This document shows positions 1 to 12,893 of a DNA stretch of 64,000 nt, in pieces (position 1 is the first letter of the stretch; each line of letters starts with the position of its first letter). This DNA is from Sciurus carolinensis. Taxonomy: Eukaryota > Chordata > Mammalia > Rodentia > Sciuridae. The DNA lies in contig NC_062219.1 of assembly GCF_902686445.1 (NCBI RefSeq), positions 48,945,056 to 49,009,055 on the forward strand, in the 5' to 3' direction. The notes beneath the pieces were generated by a model. That model saw only the letters and a list, made by a program, of their open reading frames with translations, had not been told where the DNA came from and searched no databases. The translations under genes and the position numbers were made by a program.

Positions 1-715
1 GAAGATCATTTGGGAAGATACACAGGGGAAAATATTACTTAATAATCAATATTTAGAGAACTAATATAGATAATATGGTACTCCCCTATTACACACCAAA
101 AACATTGACTCGACTACAGGCACATGCTTTAATATAATCAATCTGAAAAACAATACTAAGAGATATAAGGCTCAGGAAAAAAAATAACATTGGGATTGAA
201 GTTATACAGAATGAAAAAAAAAAAAACCTTGCACAACACTAAATAAAATATTGTTTAGGGATTTAAGCCTGTGGGCAATATTGTAGATAAAACAGGGTCT
301 ATGAACTGTAATCTCTGTGACAAATATAGCACACAACTTGTTTTTGCAAATAAAGGTATTTTTTTTACACTTATGATCTTTTCATATATGTATTATCTAT
401 GACTAGTTTTAAGACTAGTTTTAAGCTAATATATAGCCCACAAAGGTTAACATATTTATTATCTGGCCTGAAGAAGCTTTTGTCTATTTTTTAGAAATTT
501 ATAAAAGTTATTTTCTATAATTAACATGGAAGAAAATGGTCCAACACTAACCAAGCCTATCTTGAAAAGTAAAATGTAGTGCAGCATGCCTTACCAGATT
601 TTGAAAATAGTCAAACATGGACCTGGATGAAGCACAGTGGAGGAGCCCTGGGTTTGATGTCCTGCATCACAAAACAATACGAAGACTGCTTATTATGAGG
701 TATTATGAGTGCAAA
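1..715. other. AT-rich non-coding, nothing recognised
   Basis: No coding frame, RNA gene or repeat that I can name. Short A-runs and AT-rich text only. Confidence 0.5.
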
Positions 716-1220
716 GATACAGAAATAGATCAATGAAACATTATACAGAATCTAGAAACAGAACATACTTATAAGACTTATCTATTTATTACTTAGCTTG
801 GTTTACATGTCAGTAAAAGATAATGAATTCTTAATAATGATGACATAATTTTATATGGAATAATGAAGATAGTCAACTAGTTGATACTAGATACAAAATT
901 CATTCCCTATTCATTGAGTTCCTAAATGTTAAAAATGAAAACATTTATAAGGGACAATATGAAAAGATTGTAGGATATGGGAGAATTTCTTAACACAAGA
1001 AAAAAATTATGAATCAAAAAAAGTTTTCATTCCCCAGTACTCTTGGAAAAGATTCATATGTGTGAATACAGTAAAATTAAAAATTTTGTTTCACAAAAAT
1101 AGATCACATTGAGAGTGAAAAAGTTAAACCCCACAAAAGGTGAGAAAATATTTGCAGAGCGCTATATCTAAACATCTTCTTTTTAGAAAAGAAGTCTTAT
1201 TCACCCAAAATCAAACCAAG
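716..1220 (+). repeat. Ancient L1 ORF2 fragment
   Basis: The text follows the order of the late ORF2 region of mammalian L1: a segment equivalent to the residues before the C-terminal third, then a run resembling 'agtgaaaaagttaaacc' and 'gagaaaatatttgcagag' (about 1115-1160), which is the conserved L1 stretch that reads K-R-x-x-x-x-x-W-E-K-I-F-A. Frames are broken many times, so this is a fossil copy. Similarity was judged by eye; the left boundary is uncertain. Confidence 0.5.
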
Positions 1221-3714
1221 TGAAAGGAAGGAAAAAAAAAAAAAAAGCCTTAAAGGTACCTCAGGGAATATTTAACAAAAATTCAATAAACCTAAGGAAA
1301 TGTATAAATGCAAATTATAAATATTATTGAATATTTTGTATTTTCCTATCCTTTCATATCCATACTTAATTTTATTAGACATTTTAATTTTTACATTCCA
1401 TTGGGTAGAAAATGACTGATATTAGTCAATTTCTTTTTCCACGAGAAGCAGTTGCTAAATCAGGTCTTTATACTTTCTAGGCTCCGTAATATTAATAGAC
1501 TTACATTAGGCACTCTTTCTTATTTGTAAATGCCACTCCCAGCTATGCTGGAGCAGACATTAAAAAGTCTACAGATCTTCAAGGGGAAATAAAAACTTTA
1601 TTGGAGCACTCTGTGTTGAAGATCATTGACTCAATATTCTATAGTGGGATTTAAAAGGGAGAAAAGGAGAGAATTCAAAATGGTGTGTATGTGTGTGTAC
1701 CCACAGTTTTTTATTTTCTTTTATTCAGTTGGAACAACAGCAATGTCAGCCCCTTCTTTGGGTACTAGCTGTACCTTAACTATTTCAAAGTCTGTGATCT
1801 GTAGAAGAATGAAGCAGTGTCCAGATGCAGTGATTTTGTTCACTGTAGGAGGTCTTGAGTCCAGCAGAGCTGCTTTGGAGCTGCATACTGGGCCCCCCCT
1901 CCCATCAAAGAACTGGACATGACTACTGGAAAACAGATGACGGGGAAAAGAACGAAGAAGAAATGATCACAAGAACCTGTGGAGTATACTAGGACTAACA
2001 ATGGAGCAGTTTAATTTCTAGAAAAGAAATGTAGCGAAAAAAGAAAACTGTGTGAAGGAAGGGCAAAATTAGGGCCAGAGAAGACGAACAAAATAGGCAT
2101 AGGCAGAATCTCAACATAATCATGTGACTGAAGAAGACAAATGTAAAGCAAAATTGGCTTTTTATTATAGCTTATTAAAATGTATCTGTTTTCAATCTCA
2201 TAAGGATATCCATATCCTTGGAGCTTTAATATAAAAAATGATGGACTTTTCATTTTCCCTGCTTCTCCTTGAATCACAGTTTGAAACTTTTCCAAGAGCA
2301 ATATGGGCTATGTATAATCCTCTACTCTAGCTACTGAAATTCTATATTGATACTTCTGGAAGGCATCTTTTCTGTCAATTATCTAACATTTTTCATTGCT
2401 GTTTCATGTTGTTTCACTCTATAAAAACAATCTTGATGTCATACTTCACTTTATTTCTAACCTCACATCCCAAATAATGTTTTCCCAAATAATGTTTCAC
2501 TTAACAGGATATACATTAAATGATCAAACAATGAACTGATGCTTTGATATTTTTGTTAGGTATATGTTCTCTTTGTTTCAACTGTATAAATGTTCAACAA
2601 ATATCTACCAAAATATCAAAGAAAAATGTTTATATTTATTAGTAGAGAAATTTTCTAGTAAACATTGCTGTATATTCTCATAAACGATGTGGGGTTTTTG
2701 TTTGTTTTAAAAATGATCTTTTTGTTCTAGCTTCTTAGTGTTTGTGGCTTGCCTTTTGTTTTGGTCTGTACTCTTGGTTGTAAGCAACAACAATCAACTG
2801 ACTAACTAAAGCAGAAAATAAGAGGTTGAAGTATTTCAAATCTCAAAACTTGGCAGGATGGCTAAAGAATCAGTGTTGCATAATGAGTAGGAAGCGTTCC
2901 ATACAGCAATAAGCATTACTTGTTACAGGTATGTGATTCAATTAAGGGAGCCCTGCTGGTCCCACAGAATGGGGTGTGACTCACTTGTCTGCAGCTCAGC
3001 TAGGGTTGTTGCTCTGAATCACTGAGGCTGGAGCAACTGTACCTCCTGTGTTTGTGTGGTCAGCTGGGACTCCTGGGATGTTTCTCTTCCACATGTATTC
3101 ATTTCATGACTACTCTGAAGCTATAATAGATGTTGCTTCTGTATTAATGGTAGAGATACAGAGTGTGGATAGAAGTATGTGTGACTTCTTAACAGTGTAG
3201 GTTTGAAATTGCACAATGACAATGTTACTTTTGCTCACATATGGTCCATAGCAAGCCACAGAGGCAGAGTAGAGAAAAAAAAAATGAGTAGGAAGCACAG
3301 AAGCTAATCATCAAAGAATTTTGCAAATGTTCTGCCCACCAATATTCTATATGGCATAGGATTGAAAATAAATAGCATCAGATACTCAGTGCTGCCTGAA
3401 TAGGACCATCGCTACTGCATCAACTCCATGCATAAGGTATCAAGTGGCTTTGGGTCTTTGATTCCTTCCCTCAAGAGTCAAAACTCCACATAGCAACATA
3501 AAAGTTTCAATTATACACCCATGTCCTATCTCCCAGGAGTTATTTAATAGAAAATATTCAGTGTTGGACTTCAAATAATGAGAAACTCTACCTCTGATCA
3601 CATTTCACACACGGAAGGATGCTGATAGGATCAGAATGTTTGGATGTGAAGCAGAAAAAGTCACTGGTGTCCACACGTATCACTATTAAAGTCACTAAAA
3701 TAAGGCATATTTCA
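1221..3714. other. Non-coding stretch with one unexplained minus-strand frame
   Basis: No recognisable gene. On the minus strand a frame of 81 codons is open from 1966 down to a TAA at 1721; it has no start codon and I do not recognise the product (see findings). A somewhat GC-richer patch at about 2935-3080 resembles old interspersed repeat DNA but I cannot name the family. Confidence 0.45.
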
Positions 3715-3855
3715 CTGTGTTTCATATCAAATTCATAAGGGCTCCACTCATATGACCTAATTACTTCCCAAAGACCTCCAACTAATATCATCAAATTAAG
3801 GGTTAGCATTTAAACATGAATTTTGAGGGAGTTCAAACATATATCGTACCAAACT
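3715..3855 (-). repeat. MaLR LTR end (MLT1-like)
   Basis: The plus strand reads 'catatgacctaattacttcc', then 'aaagacctccaactaatat', then 'aacatgaattttgagggag'. This is the reverse complement of the 5' part of MLT1-type LTRs of the ERVL-MaLR class. No internal retroviral sequence is attached. The other end of the LTR (toward 3500) is too decayed to place. Confidence 0.6.
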
Positions 3856-4157
3856 GCAATACAAGTCACAAATTTTTCAAAACTTGAAATTTTTGAAAAA
3901 AAAAAAAGAAGAAGGCTTCAAAAGTTCAAGAAAAAGGGAATTTAATTCATGGCCTTTGTAATTAGAAAGGTTTTTTAAACCTTGTCTTGGGAACTACTTT
4001 AAAAAAAAAAATGTCCAGGAACCATAATAAAAGTTTGAAATAAAATTATTGGATCATCCAAGAAAGATATAAAAATAAAAAATATAAACAAAACACATTC
4101 ATATGTACATTCAGATGATGGAAAACAAAATGGCAATGAAGCATATGAAAAGAGAAA

Positions 4158-4160
<3 letters not shown>

Positions 4161-4201
<41 letters not shown>
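4161..4201. repeat. (AC)n microsatellite
   Basis: About twenty uninterrupted AC dinucleotides. It is likely to be length-polymorphic. Confidence 0.97.
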
Positions 4202-4203
<2 letters not shown>

Positions 4204-4254
4204 GTAATCTATCCAGACTGTCAAAAAGCTAAATGTTTAGGAAAACACTATTTG

Positions 4255-4880
4255 CAGTGCTTTGAGAAAAGACACACGCTCATACATTGCTGGAAGGAGT
4301 GCAAAATAGTTCAGACTCTAATGAAGGAAAATTGGACAGTATCTTTCAAAATTGCAATTACATTTACTCTTTGACTGAGGAATTTCACTTTGGGAAATAT
4401 ATCTTACAGAAATAGCAATAAACATAGAAAATGACCTATGGACATCATTCTTCACAGTCTCCCTGTTTATAAGAGCAAAACATTGAACACAAGCCAAAGG
4501 CTCATCTATATGAGAGTTGTGAAACTACAGAAAATTCACGTAGTGGAATATGTACAGCTCTTAAAAATGAGAGTTCTTTCTATGCGCATGCACACACATG
4601 CACCCCCACAATGCCTCATGTTTTCATCCAAAAATACAAGTGTGGTGCAGGAAAGTGGATATTATATACTACATTCTATGGAAGTTGAAGGGACACAAAC
4701 CAGGTATTTATATTTTCATATGTCTACATAAATGAACACTGAATAGGTACATAAAAAACATAAAAGTTATTTCCTCCAGGGGATGGAGGTCTGGTGTGGA
4801 TAGGGGTGCAGAGATAGGAAAAATGTTTTAATGTTCATCATCTTCTGTGATTTTATTCCCTGTGAATATAATTGTCTATT
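4255..4880 (+). repeat. Ancient L1 3' end
   Basis: Starts with 'cgctcatacattgctggaag', the conserved C-terminal ORF2 segment of L1, and continues through a degraded version of the sequence that encodes the end of ORF2 (the 'actctttgactgaggaattt' part corresponds to the F-D-P-A-I motif region). It passes into a 3' UTR-like stretch by about 4750. Divergence is high, so it belongs to an old mammalian L1 family rather than the rodent families nearby. Confidence 0.6.
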
Positions 4881-5039
4881 GAAAGAAATAATTAATTTAA
4901 AGTGGAAAACTGCCTCTTTCTTCCCCTTGCTTATTTTTATATTGAGCCCTAGATTTCTTTCTTATTGTACATAAGAAGTATTAACCAAATGCAGATTGAC
5001 CCTGTGCAAAATATTTTGTAAATATATTTTTTACATTTG

Positions 5040-5560
5040 ATATTTCTTTTGATCTTGTTTGTGGTATTTTCTCTCTTGGATAGACGGTTAATTAGAAATC
5101 AAACTTATCTATCTTATTTTATAGTTTTTTTCACTGTGTTTAGGGAGTTGTACCTGATTTTTGTTGTCAGTGTTGGTTAAAACAAAAAATACCATTTTTG
5201 TCTAATAATTCTATAGTTTCTTTACATTTAATGCTAATCTTTGACCCATCTGCTAATTTCTTTTTGATACTTAAAAAAAGGCAGGCAGAAATTTGCCCCC
5301 TGTGCTTGAATAGTTGTAAACAATTATTATAATGTTTCTTGAGATATGCATAGTTTTGCCACTTATTTAAATAACATTGTCTTCACACACAATATTTTTT
5401 GTGTACTACCCTCCATTATCTTTTTTAATAACTTTGTTTCTTGTCATTTGATCTCTTTCTGCTGTTATAAACAGAGCATCTAAGTTTTCATCTATAGGAA
5501 ATCTATTGATTTTTATTCCTTCGTCCTTTATACAGACATCAAAATTTTCTTATATTCATC
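5040..5560 (-). repeat. Ancient L1 ORF2 fragment (minus strand)
   Basis: T-rich text containing degraded versions of minus-strand L1 ORF2, for example 'ctatagtttctttacattta' followed by 'tttgacccatctgct', and 'aggaaatctattgattttta'. Heavily decayed; the assignment rests on the order of several weak matches. Confidence 0.4.
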
Positions 5561-7623
5561 ATAGTGTAAGTTTTAAGGAGATTCCTTTGTATAGAATAAT
5601 TAGTCCAAAAATTAATTCACTGCATAATTTAGAGTAGTAACATGTTATTTAATTGGTTGGAACTTGTCTAAATGAAATCACTTCTTGGTAATCCACACAC
5701 TGCAGAGACACAGTCAAGCTGCCCATATTGTCTCTGGATGCTTATTAAAATAATTTGTTTTATTCCCCAGCACCTAGCAGGGGTGAAAATGAAAAAAGAA
5801 AGAAAAAAGAGAGAAACAAGACTATGAACTGTATAGACCATTATCTCTGGCTCCTCTGAAGCCTACTTTGTATGGGTTGAAACTGGAATTATTTTTCACA
5901 ATCATCTGCACAAATAATCTGCAACTTTGTGGAAGGAGGCTCAAGGTTCACAAGACTGTACTATCTCTAGAAGAAGAGCATAAATAATGATGAAGTTCAT
6001 TAAATCAGCAATATAAACAGATAGCTTAGTAATGTATAGCCTTATTTTCATCTCAGCATATTACATCCATAATTCTCAGCTAGTGTTTTGGCTCTAGAAT
6101 AATCAATATTCAATACAATGTAATAATGTTAGCTAACACTGCAGACAGTTTTCACAAATGTTCTGTAAAAGTCCATAGGACAAATTGTCCCTTTTACTAC
6201 TTGCATCAGTTTACTTCAATTTAATTTATTTTCTCCAGTTGCTCCTTGTTTATTAGCAAAATTAATAGTCATCAGAGCTCATTTCCTTTATAACAGAGGT
6301 AGTTCTCACAGTATTCTGTCTTAATACTTCTCTTCAGAATATGCTAAAAATCCTTTTTACTACCTTTTCAATTTTCTGAAACTGAAAATGGGACAAGTAT
6401 CACACTCAGTATTTATGTATTAATTCTTACAGATGTCCACCCTACATCTTAACAATGATGTGATATCTTTGACATATCTGTTACAATAAAAATGATTTCA
6501 TTATCATATTTCTAAAATTTATTTGGAGAAACCTTACTTGAGAGGAAATCCACAACTCCCTGTCCTGAGTAAACCCATGTGACATGCCTTCTCTTAGTGA
6601 CCCATTCTGTCATAAAACTTGAAGCACGTTTTCATATGCTTAGGTGTTAGGAGCTTTCTATTGCTTCCTTCCATTGTGTGTAAGTTTAATGCCATGAACA
6701 AAACACTACCATAACTCAAAGGGAAGATAAGTAGAGAGTGTAGTTGTTCTGGGAAGCAAAATAACTCAGAAGCATATAAAATAAACTGTTAATAATGAAT
6801 ACGTTTTCTTAATCTGCATCAGCAGGATTTACTTATACATGTGAAAGTATGTGTGTTTCAGTCCATAAGTGTTCCCAGTGCTCATGATGGGGAACTTTGG
6901 CTAACTACAGAATAATGCATGGCCATGATCAGGAAAATATGATTCTAGGGATTTTCATTCTCAGGACAATTCTAAATTTGTGTATCCTTATTAGTTCAAA
7001 TTATAAAGTATTACAGTCATGCTAAGGAGATACAAAAACAATAAATTAATAAGAACAGAAATTGTACAAGAGCATGCTGCTGTAATAAAAACTAAAGTGG
7101 CAGGGATGATGGTAGATTATGCAGTTGCCATTAGGAAGTACAGCAAACACCTTAAGACAGAGCACTGTGATTCCATAAACAGTGAAATAGCGATGGATTT
7201 GAGGTTTAGATTTTGAGGATATATTTTGTATTTGACATCATAAAGAATGAGCAATAAATTTACCTTTTAAAATACCACTTACAGCATAACATAATTTATT
7301 ATTTTATCAGCTACAATTTCATTAAACTTTTCAGATTTAATCTTTTGATACATTTATAATACTACTTCATAAGTCTACTAGTTTTTTTTTTTCTCTTAAT
7401 GCTTTTTGGGACGTATTTCTCACACTAACATTTGAGAATACAATATTTTTCATATTTTGCCGGTAAAAAACATGGAAACATACTCATTATCTAATTTTTC
7501 TAAAAAATTACACATATCATTTTAAATCTTGGAATGTCAAAGTAGAATTGGAAAAGGCTTGTGAGATCTCTCTATTATAATGTAGGTATTTATATTTCAT
7601 TGGCTGCCACATTGGAGCAATCC
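5561..7623. other. Non-coding, nothing recognised
   Basis: About 2 kb with no gene and no repeat I can name. A 65-codon open frame at 7019-7216 has no recognisable product and no sign of coding constraint visible by eye. Confidence 0.5.
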
Positions 7624-7638
7624 TGTTCTAATAATCTT
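7624..7638. repeat. Left target-site duplication of outer L1
   Basis: Reads tgttctaataatctt and matches 15024-15038 (tgttctgataatctt) with one difference. It brackets the outer, inverted L1. Confidence 0.8.
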
Positions 7639-7754
7639 TTTTTATATAAAGTTTTTTAAAATGATCTTTGTAGATATACATGACAGTAGAGCATATTTTC
7701 ACATATTACACATCCATGGAGTATAACTTATTCTAATCAGAATTCCATTCTTTT
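7639..7754 (-). mobile_element. Outer L1, 3' segment (twin-primed copy)
   Basis: Minus-strand 3' end of a rodent L1: a T-rich tail on the left (7639-7669), then 'tagatatacatgacagtaga' and 'ccatggagtataacttatt', the conserved sciurid L1 3' terminus. It continues past the nested insertion at 14116-14140. Its partner segment, 14141-15023, lies in the opposite orientation. Together they form one element that was inverted at its 5' side. Confidence 0.8.
7740..7754. repeat. Left target-site duplication of nested L1
   Basis: Reads gaattccattctttt and is identical to 14116-14130. It marks the exact insertion point of the nested L1 inside the 3' UTR of the outer one. Confidence 0.92.
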
Positions 7755-7996
7755 TTTAATTTATTTTTATTGTATACAAATGGGATAAATCTTGTTTCTC
7801 TGTACATGAAGTAGAGGCATACCATGTGTAATCATACATTTACCTAGGGTAAAAGTTTTTGACTCATTCTGTTATTTTTTTCCTTCCCCCCAACCCCTCC
7901 CACCCCTCTTTTCCCTCTATACAGTCCGCCCTTCCTACATTCTGCTCCTCTCCAACTCCCCATTATGTGTCATCATCCACTTATAAGCAAGATCAT
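7755..7996 (-). other. 3' UTR of nested L1
   Basis: Contains the tract that reads 'ccttccccccaacccctccc' on the plus strand (a G-rich tract in the RNA) and the terminal stretch 'ttgtatacaaatgggataaa' beside the T-run. Unlike the L1 at 31.8-38 kb it has no telomere-like hexamers. Confidence 0.85.
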
Positions 7997-10900
7997 TCAT
8001 CCTTTGGTTTTTTGAGATTGACTTATCTCACATAGCATGATATTCTCCAATTTCATCCATTTGCCTGCAAATGCCTTAATATTATTATTCTTTATGGCTG
8101 AGTAATATTCCATTGTATATATATACCACAGTTTCTTCATCCATTCATCAATTGAAGGGAATCTAGGTTGGTTCCACAATCTGGCTATTGTGAATTGAGC
8201 AGCTATGAACATTGATGTGACTGTATCTCTGTAGTATGCCGATTTTAAGTTCTTTGGGTATAGGCCAAGGAGTGGGATAGCTGGGTCAAATGGTGGTTCC
8301 ATTCCAAGTTTTCTAAGGAATATCCACACTGCTTTCCAGAGTGGCTGCACTAATTTGTAGCCCCACCAGCAATGTATGAGTGTACCTTTCTCTCTATATC
8401 CTCACCAACCTGTTGTTGCTTGTATTGTTGATAATTGCCATTCTAATTGGGGTGAGATGGAATCTTAGGGTAGTTGTGATTTGCATTTCTCTTATTACAA
8501 CAGATATTGAACATTTTTTCATATATCTGTTGATTGCTTGTACATTTTTTTGTGTGTGTGTGAATTGTCTGTTCATTTCCTTAGCCCATTTGTTGATTGG
8601 GTTATTTGTATTTTTGGTGTAGAGTTTTTTGAGTTCTTTATATATTCTGGAAATTAGTGCTTTATCTGAAGTATGAGTGGTAAAGATTTTCTCCCACTCC
8701 GTGGGCTCTCTCTTCACATTGCTAATAGTTTCCTTTGCTGAGAGAAAGATTTTTACTTTGAATCTATCCCAGTTATTGATTCTTGCTTTTATTTCTTGTG
8801 CTATGTGAGTCCTGTTAAGGAAGTCTGATCCTGGGCCGAAATGTTGAAGATTTGGACCTACTTTTTCTTCTATAATCTGCAGGGTCTCTGGTCTGATTCC
8901 AAGGTCACTGATGCATTTTGAGTTGAGTTTTGTACAGGGTGAGAGATAGGGGTTTAGTTTCATTCTGTTGTATATGGATTTCCAGGTTTCCTAGCACCAT
9001 TTGTTGAAGAGGCTATCTTTTCTCCATTGCATATTGTTGGCCCCTTTGTCTAGTATGAGAAAATTGTATTTATTTGAGTTTGTGTCCATGTCCACTATTC
9101 TGTACCATTGATCTACCTGTCTATTTTGGTACCAATACCATGCCATTTTTGTTACTATTGCTTTGTAGTATAGTTGAAGATCTGGTATTGCGATAGCCCC
9201 TGCTTCACTCTTCCTGCTAAAGATTGCTTTAGCTATTCTGGATTTCTTATTCTTCCAGATGAATTTCATGATTGTTTGCTCTATTTCTGTGAGGTACTTC
9301 ATTGGGATTTTAATTGGAATTGTATTGAATCTGTATAGCACTTTTGGTAGTATGGCCAATTTGACAATATTAATTCTGCCTATCCAAGAACATGGGAGAT
9401 CTTTCCAACTTCTAAGTTTTTCTTTAATTTCTTTCTTTAGTGTTCTGTAGTTCTTATTATGAAGGTCTTTCACCTCTTTTGTTAGACTGGTTTCCAAGTA
9501 TTTTATTTTTTTCAAGGCTATTGTGAATGGGGTAGTTTTCCTAACTTCTGTTTCTGAGGATTCATCATTTATGTATAAAGATGCAATAGATTTATAAGCA
9601 TTAATCTTATATCCTGCTACTTTACTGAATTCACGTATGAGTTCTAAAAGTTTTCTGGTGGAATTTCCCAGTTCCTCTAAACATATAATCATGTCATCAG
9701 CAAATAGGGATAGTTTGAGTTCTTCTTTTCCTATTTGTATTCCTTTAATTTCCTTGGTCTGTCTAATTGCTCTGGCTAGAGTTTTGATGACAATGTTGAA
9801 TAGAAATGAAATTTCTATTATAGAAATAGATTATAGAAGAAAAAGAGGGCATCCCTGTCTTGTTCCAGTTTTTAGGGGGAATACTTTCATTTTTTCACCA
9901 TTTATATGATATTGGCCATGGGGTTAGCATAGATGGCATTTACAATGTTAAGGAATGTTCCCACTATCCCCATATTTTCTAGTGTTTTGAGCATAAAGGG
10001 ATGCTGTATTTTATCAAATGCTTTTTCTGCATCTATTGCAATAACCATGTGATTCTTGACATTAAGTCTGTTGATATGGTGAATTACATTTGTTGATTTC
10101 CAGATGTTGAACCAACCTTGCATCCCTGGGATGAAACTCATTTGATCATGCACTATTTTTTTAATATGTTTTTGTATGAGATTTTCTAAAATTTTGTTGA
10201 GAATTTTTGCATCGATGTTCATTAAGGATATTGGTCTAAAATTTTCTTTCCTCAATGTGTCTCTCTCTGGTTTGGGTATCAGGGTGATATTGGTTTCATA
10301 GAATGAGTTTGGAAGGGTTCCCTCCTCTTCTATTTCATGGAATACTTTGAGGAGTATTAGAATGAGCTCTTTTTTTAAAGGTCTTGTAGAATTTGACTGA
10401 GAATCCATCTGACCCTAGACTTTTCTTTGTTGGTAGGCTTTTGATGACTTCGTCCATTTCATTACTTGAAATTGATCTATTTAAGTTGTGTATATCCTCC
10501 TGGTTCAGTTTAGGTAATTCATAAGTCTCTAGAAACCTATTAATGTCTATGAGATTTTCTATTTTGTTGGAGTATAGATTTTCAAAATAGCTTCTAATTA
10601 TGTTTTGTATTTCACTCGTGTCTTTCATGATATTTCCTTGTTCATTCCGAATTTTAGTTATTTGAGTTTCCTCTCTCCTTCTCTTTGTTAGTGTGGCTAA
10701 GGGTTTATCAATTTTGTATATTTTTTCAAAGAACCAACTATTTATTTTGTTAATTTTTTCTATTGTTTCTTTTGTTTCAAGTTCATTGATTTCAGCTCTG
10801 ATTTTAACCATTTCCTGTCTTCTATTACTTTTGACGTTGCTCGGTTCTTCTTTTTCTAGGACTTTGAGCTGTAGTGTTAGGTAATTAATTTGTTGATTTT

Positions 10901-11830
10901 TTTTCTTCTTTTTTGAATGCACTCCATGAAATAAATTTTCCTCTAAGTACAGCTTTCATAGTGTCCCAGAGATTTTGATGTTTCTTTGTTCTCATTTACT
11001 TCTAAGAATTTTTTAATTTCCTTCCTGATGTTCTATTATCCATTCATCATACAATAGCGTATTATTTAATCTCCAGGTGTTGGAGTAGTTTCTGTTTTTA
11101 ACTCTGTCATTTATTTCTAATTTCAATCCATTATGATCTGATAGAATACAAGGTAGTATCTCTATTTTCTTGTATTTGCAAAGAGTGACTTTGTGGCATA
11201 AAATATGATCTATTTTAGAGAAGGATCCATGTGCTGCTGAGAAGAAAATGTATTTACTCTTTCTGGATGGTATATTCTATAAATGTCTGTTAAGTCTAAA
11301 TTATTGACTGTGTTATTGAGATCTATGGTTTCTTAGTTCAATTTTTGTTTGGAAGATCTGTTCAGTGGTGAGAGAGGTGTGTTAAAATCACCTAGTATTT
11401 TTGTTCTGTGGTCTATTTGATTCCTGGAATTGAGAAGAATTTGTTTGACATACATGGATGAGCCACTGTTTGGGGCATAGATATTTGTGATTGTTATGTT
11501 CTTGCTGATTTATGCTTCCCTTAAGTAGTATGAAATGTCCTTCTTTATCCCTTCTGACTAACTTTGGCTTGAAGTCCACGTTATCTGATATGAGGATGGA
11601 TACCCTGGCTTTTTTGCTCTGTCCCTGTGCATGGTATGTTTTTTCCCATTCTTTCACCTTAAGTCTGTGGGAATCTCTTTCTATTAGGTGAGTTCTTGCA
11701 GGCAGCATATTGTTGGATCTTTCTTTTTAATCCAATCTGCCAGTCTATGTATTTTGATTGATGAGTTCAGGCCATTAGCATTCAGGGTTATTATTGAGAT
11801 ACGATTTGTATTCCAGGTCATTTGGCTCAT
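7997..11830 (-). pseudogene. L1 ORF2 remnant: endonuclease and reverse transcriptase, frameshifted
   Basis: ORF2p of L1 cuts target DNA with an APE-type endonuclease and copies its own RNA. The start codon is probably at 11830-11828. The endonuclease region (about 11830-11100) keeps the 'ITLNANGLNSS' motif, but a shift follows near 11700 and several pieces follow in other frames. The reverse transcriptase part retains an intact FADD catalytic box (codons at 9704-9693). The last third appears as open pieces 9692-8991, 8963-8394 and 8350-7997. The Cys-rich C-terminal motif reads CWWGY: the second cysteine codon is TAC (8359-8357), where the other full-length copy has a cysteine. No intact protein can be made. 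Confidence 0.92.
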
Positions 11831-11878
11831 TTTTATTCTTTCGACAGGACTTGGTTTCTTCTTTATTTTGCTGTTCCT

Positions 11879-12893
11879 TTAGGGTAGTTCCTCCGTTTGA
11901 TGATTTACATTGTTGTTTTTCATATCTTCCTCATGGAATATTTTACTGAGAATGTTCTGTAGCACCAGCTTTCTTTTTGCAAATTCTTTTAGCTTTTGTT
12001 TATCATGGAAGGATTTTATTTCATCGTCAAATCTGAAGGTAAGTTTTGCTGGGTATAAGATTCTTGGTTGGCATCCGTTTTCTTTCAGGGCTTGACAAAT
12101 CTTGTTCCAGGCCCTTCGAGCTCTTAGTGTCTGGATTGAAAAATCTGGTGATATCCATATTGGTTTCCCCCTGAATCTAATTTGATTCTTTTCTCTCCCA
12201 GCCTTTAAAATTCTGTCTTCATTTTGTATGTTAGGTATTTTCATTATAATGTGCCTTGGTGTGGGTCTATTGTAATGTTGTATATTTGGAGTCCTATAAG
12301 CCTCTTGTATTTGATTTTCATTTCATTCTTCAGATTTGGGAAATTTTCCGATATTACTTCATTGAATACATTGTTCATTCCTTTGGTTTGTTTCTCTGTG
12401 CCTTCCTCAATCCCAATGATTCTTAAATTTGGCTTTTTCATGATATCCCATAATTCTTGTAGATTCTATTCATGATTTCTTATCATCTTTCTGTTTGGTC
12501 AACTTTGTTTTCTAGGTTAAATATTTTGTCTTCAGTGTCTGAGGTTCTGTCTTCCAGGTGTTCTGCCCTATTGGTTATGCTTTCTATGGAGTTTTTAATT
12601 GAGTTTATTGTTTCCTTCATTTCAAGGATTTCTGTTTTTTTTTTTTTTTTTCAGTATCTCTAACTCTTTATTGAAATGATCTTTTGCTTCCCACATTTAC
12701 TCTTTTAACAGTTGAGTGGTATGATCATTCAAAGCCTGCATTTGCTCTTTCATCTCATTGTTTGCTTCTTTGATCATTTTAATTATGTACATTTGAACTC
12801 CCTTTCTGCTATTTCTTTTGCCATGCTGTCATTGGATTTTATTGCTGTAGCATCTAGGTTTATTTGAAACACTTTCTTCCCTTGTTTTCTCAT
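11879..12893 (-). pseudogene. L1 ORF1 remnant (RNA-binding coiled-coil protein), frameshifted
   Basis: ORF1p forms trimers through an N-terminal coiled coil and binds L1 RNA. The start is taken at 12893, where the frame begins MRKQGKK, the same as in the plus-strand copy at 32863. The coiled-coil part is shifted and interrupted, partly around a run of T at 12635-12651. The RNA-binding middle survives as 12441-12244 (with 'LRIIGIEEG') and the C-terminal domain as 12244-11879 (with 'RRAWNKI' and 'QPRILYPAKL'). It has one copy of an 11-residue coiled-coil unit that is doubled in the other L1. Confidence 0.88.

Noticed and set aside
3999..4199. Frame with a repeated Cys-Val run
   Set aside because: It is the (AC)n microsatellite read on the minus strand.
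5755..5800. 'ccccagcacctagcaggggt' as the end of an ID SINE
   Set aside because: Only about 15 bases resemble the ID 3' region, with no tRNA-like body beside them.
8380..8622. Hydrophobic, leucine-rich 80-codon frame resembling a membrane protein
   Set aside because: It is the reverse of L1 ORF2. A-rich L1 coding sequence read backward gives T-rich, leucine- and phenylalanine-rich chance frames; those at 9259, 9637, 10693, 11688, 11910, 12224 and 12472 have the same cause.
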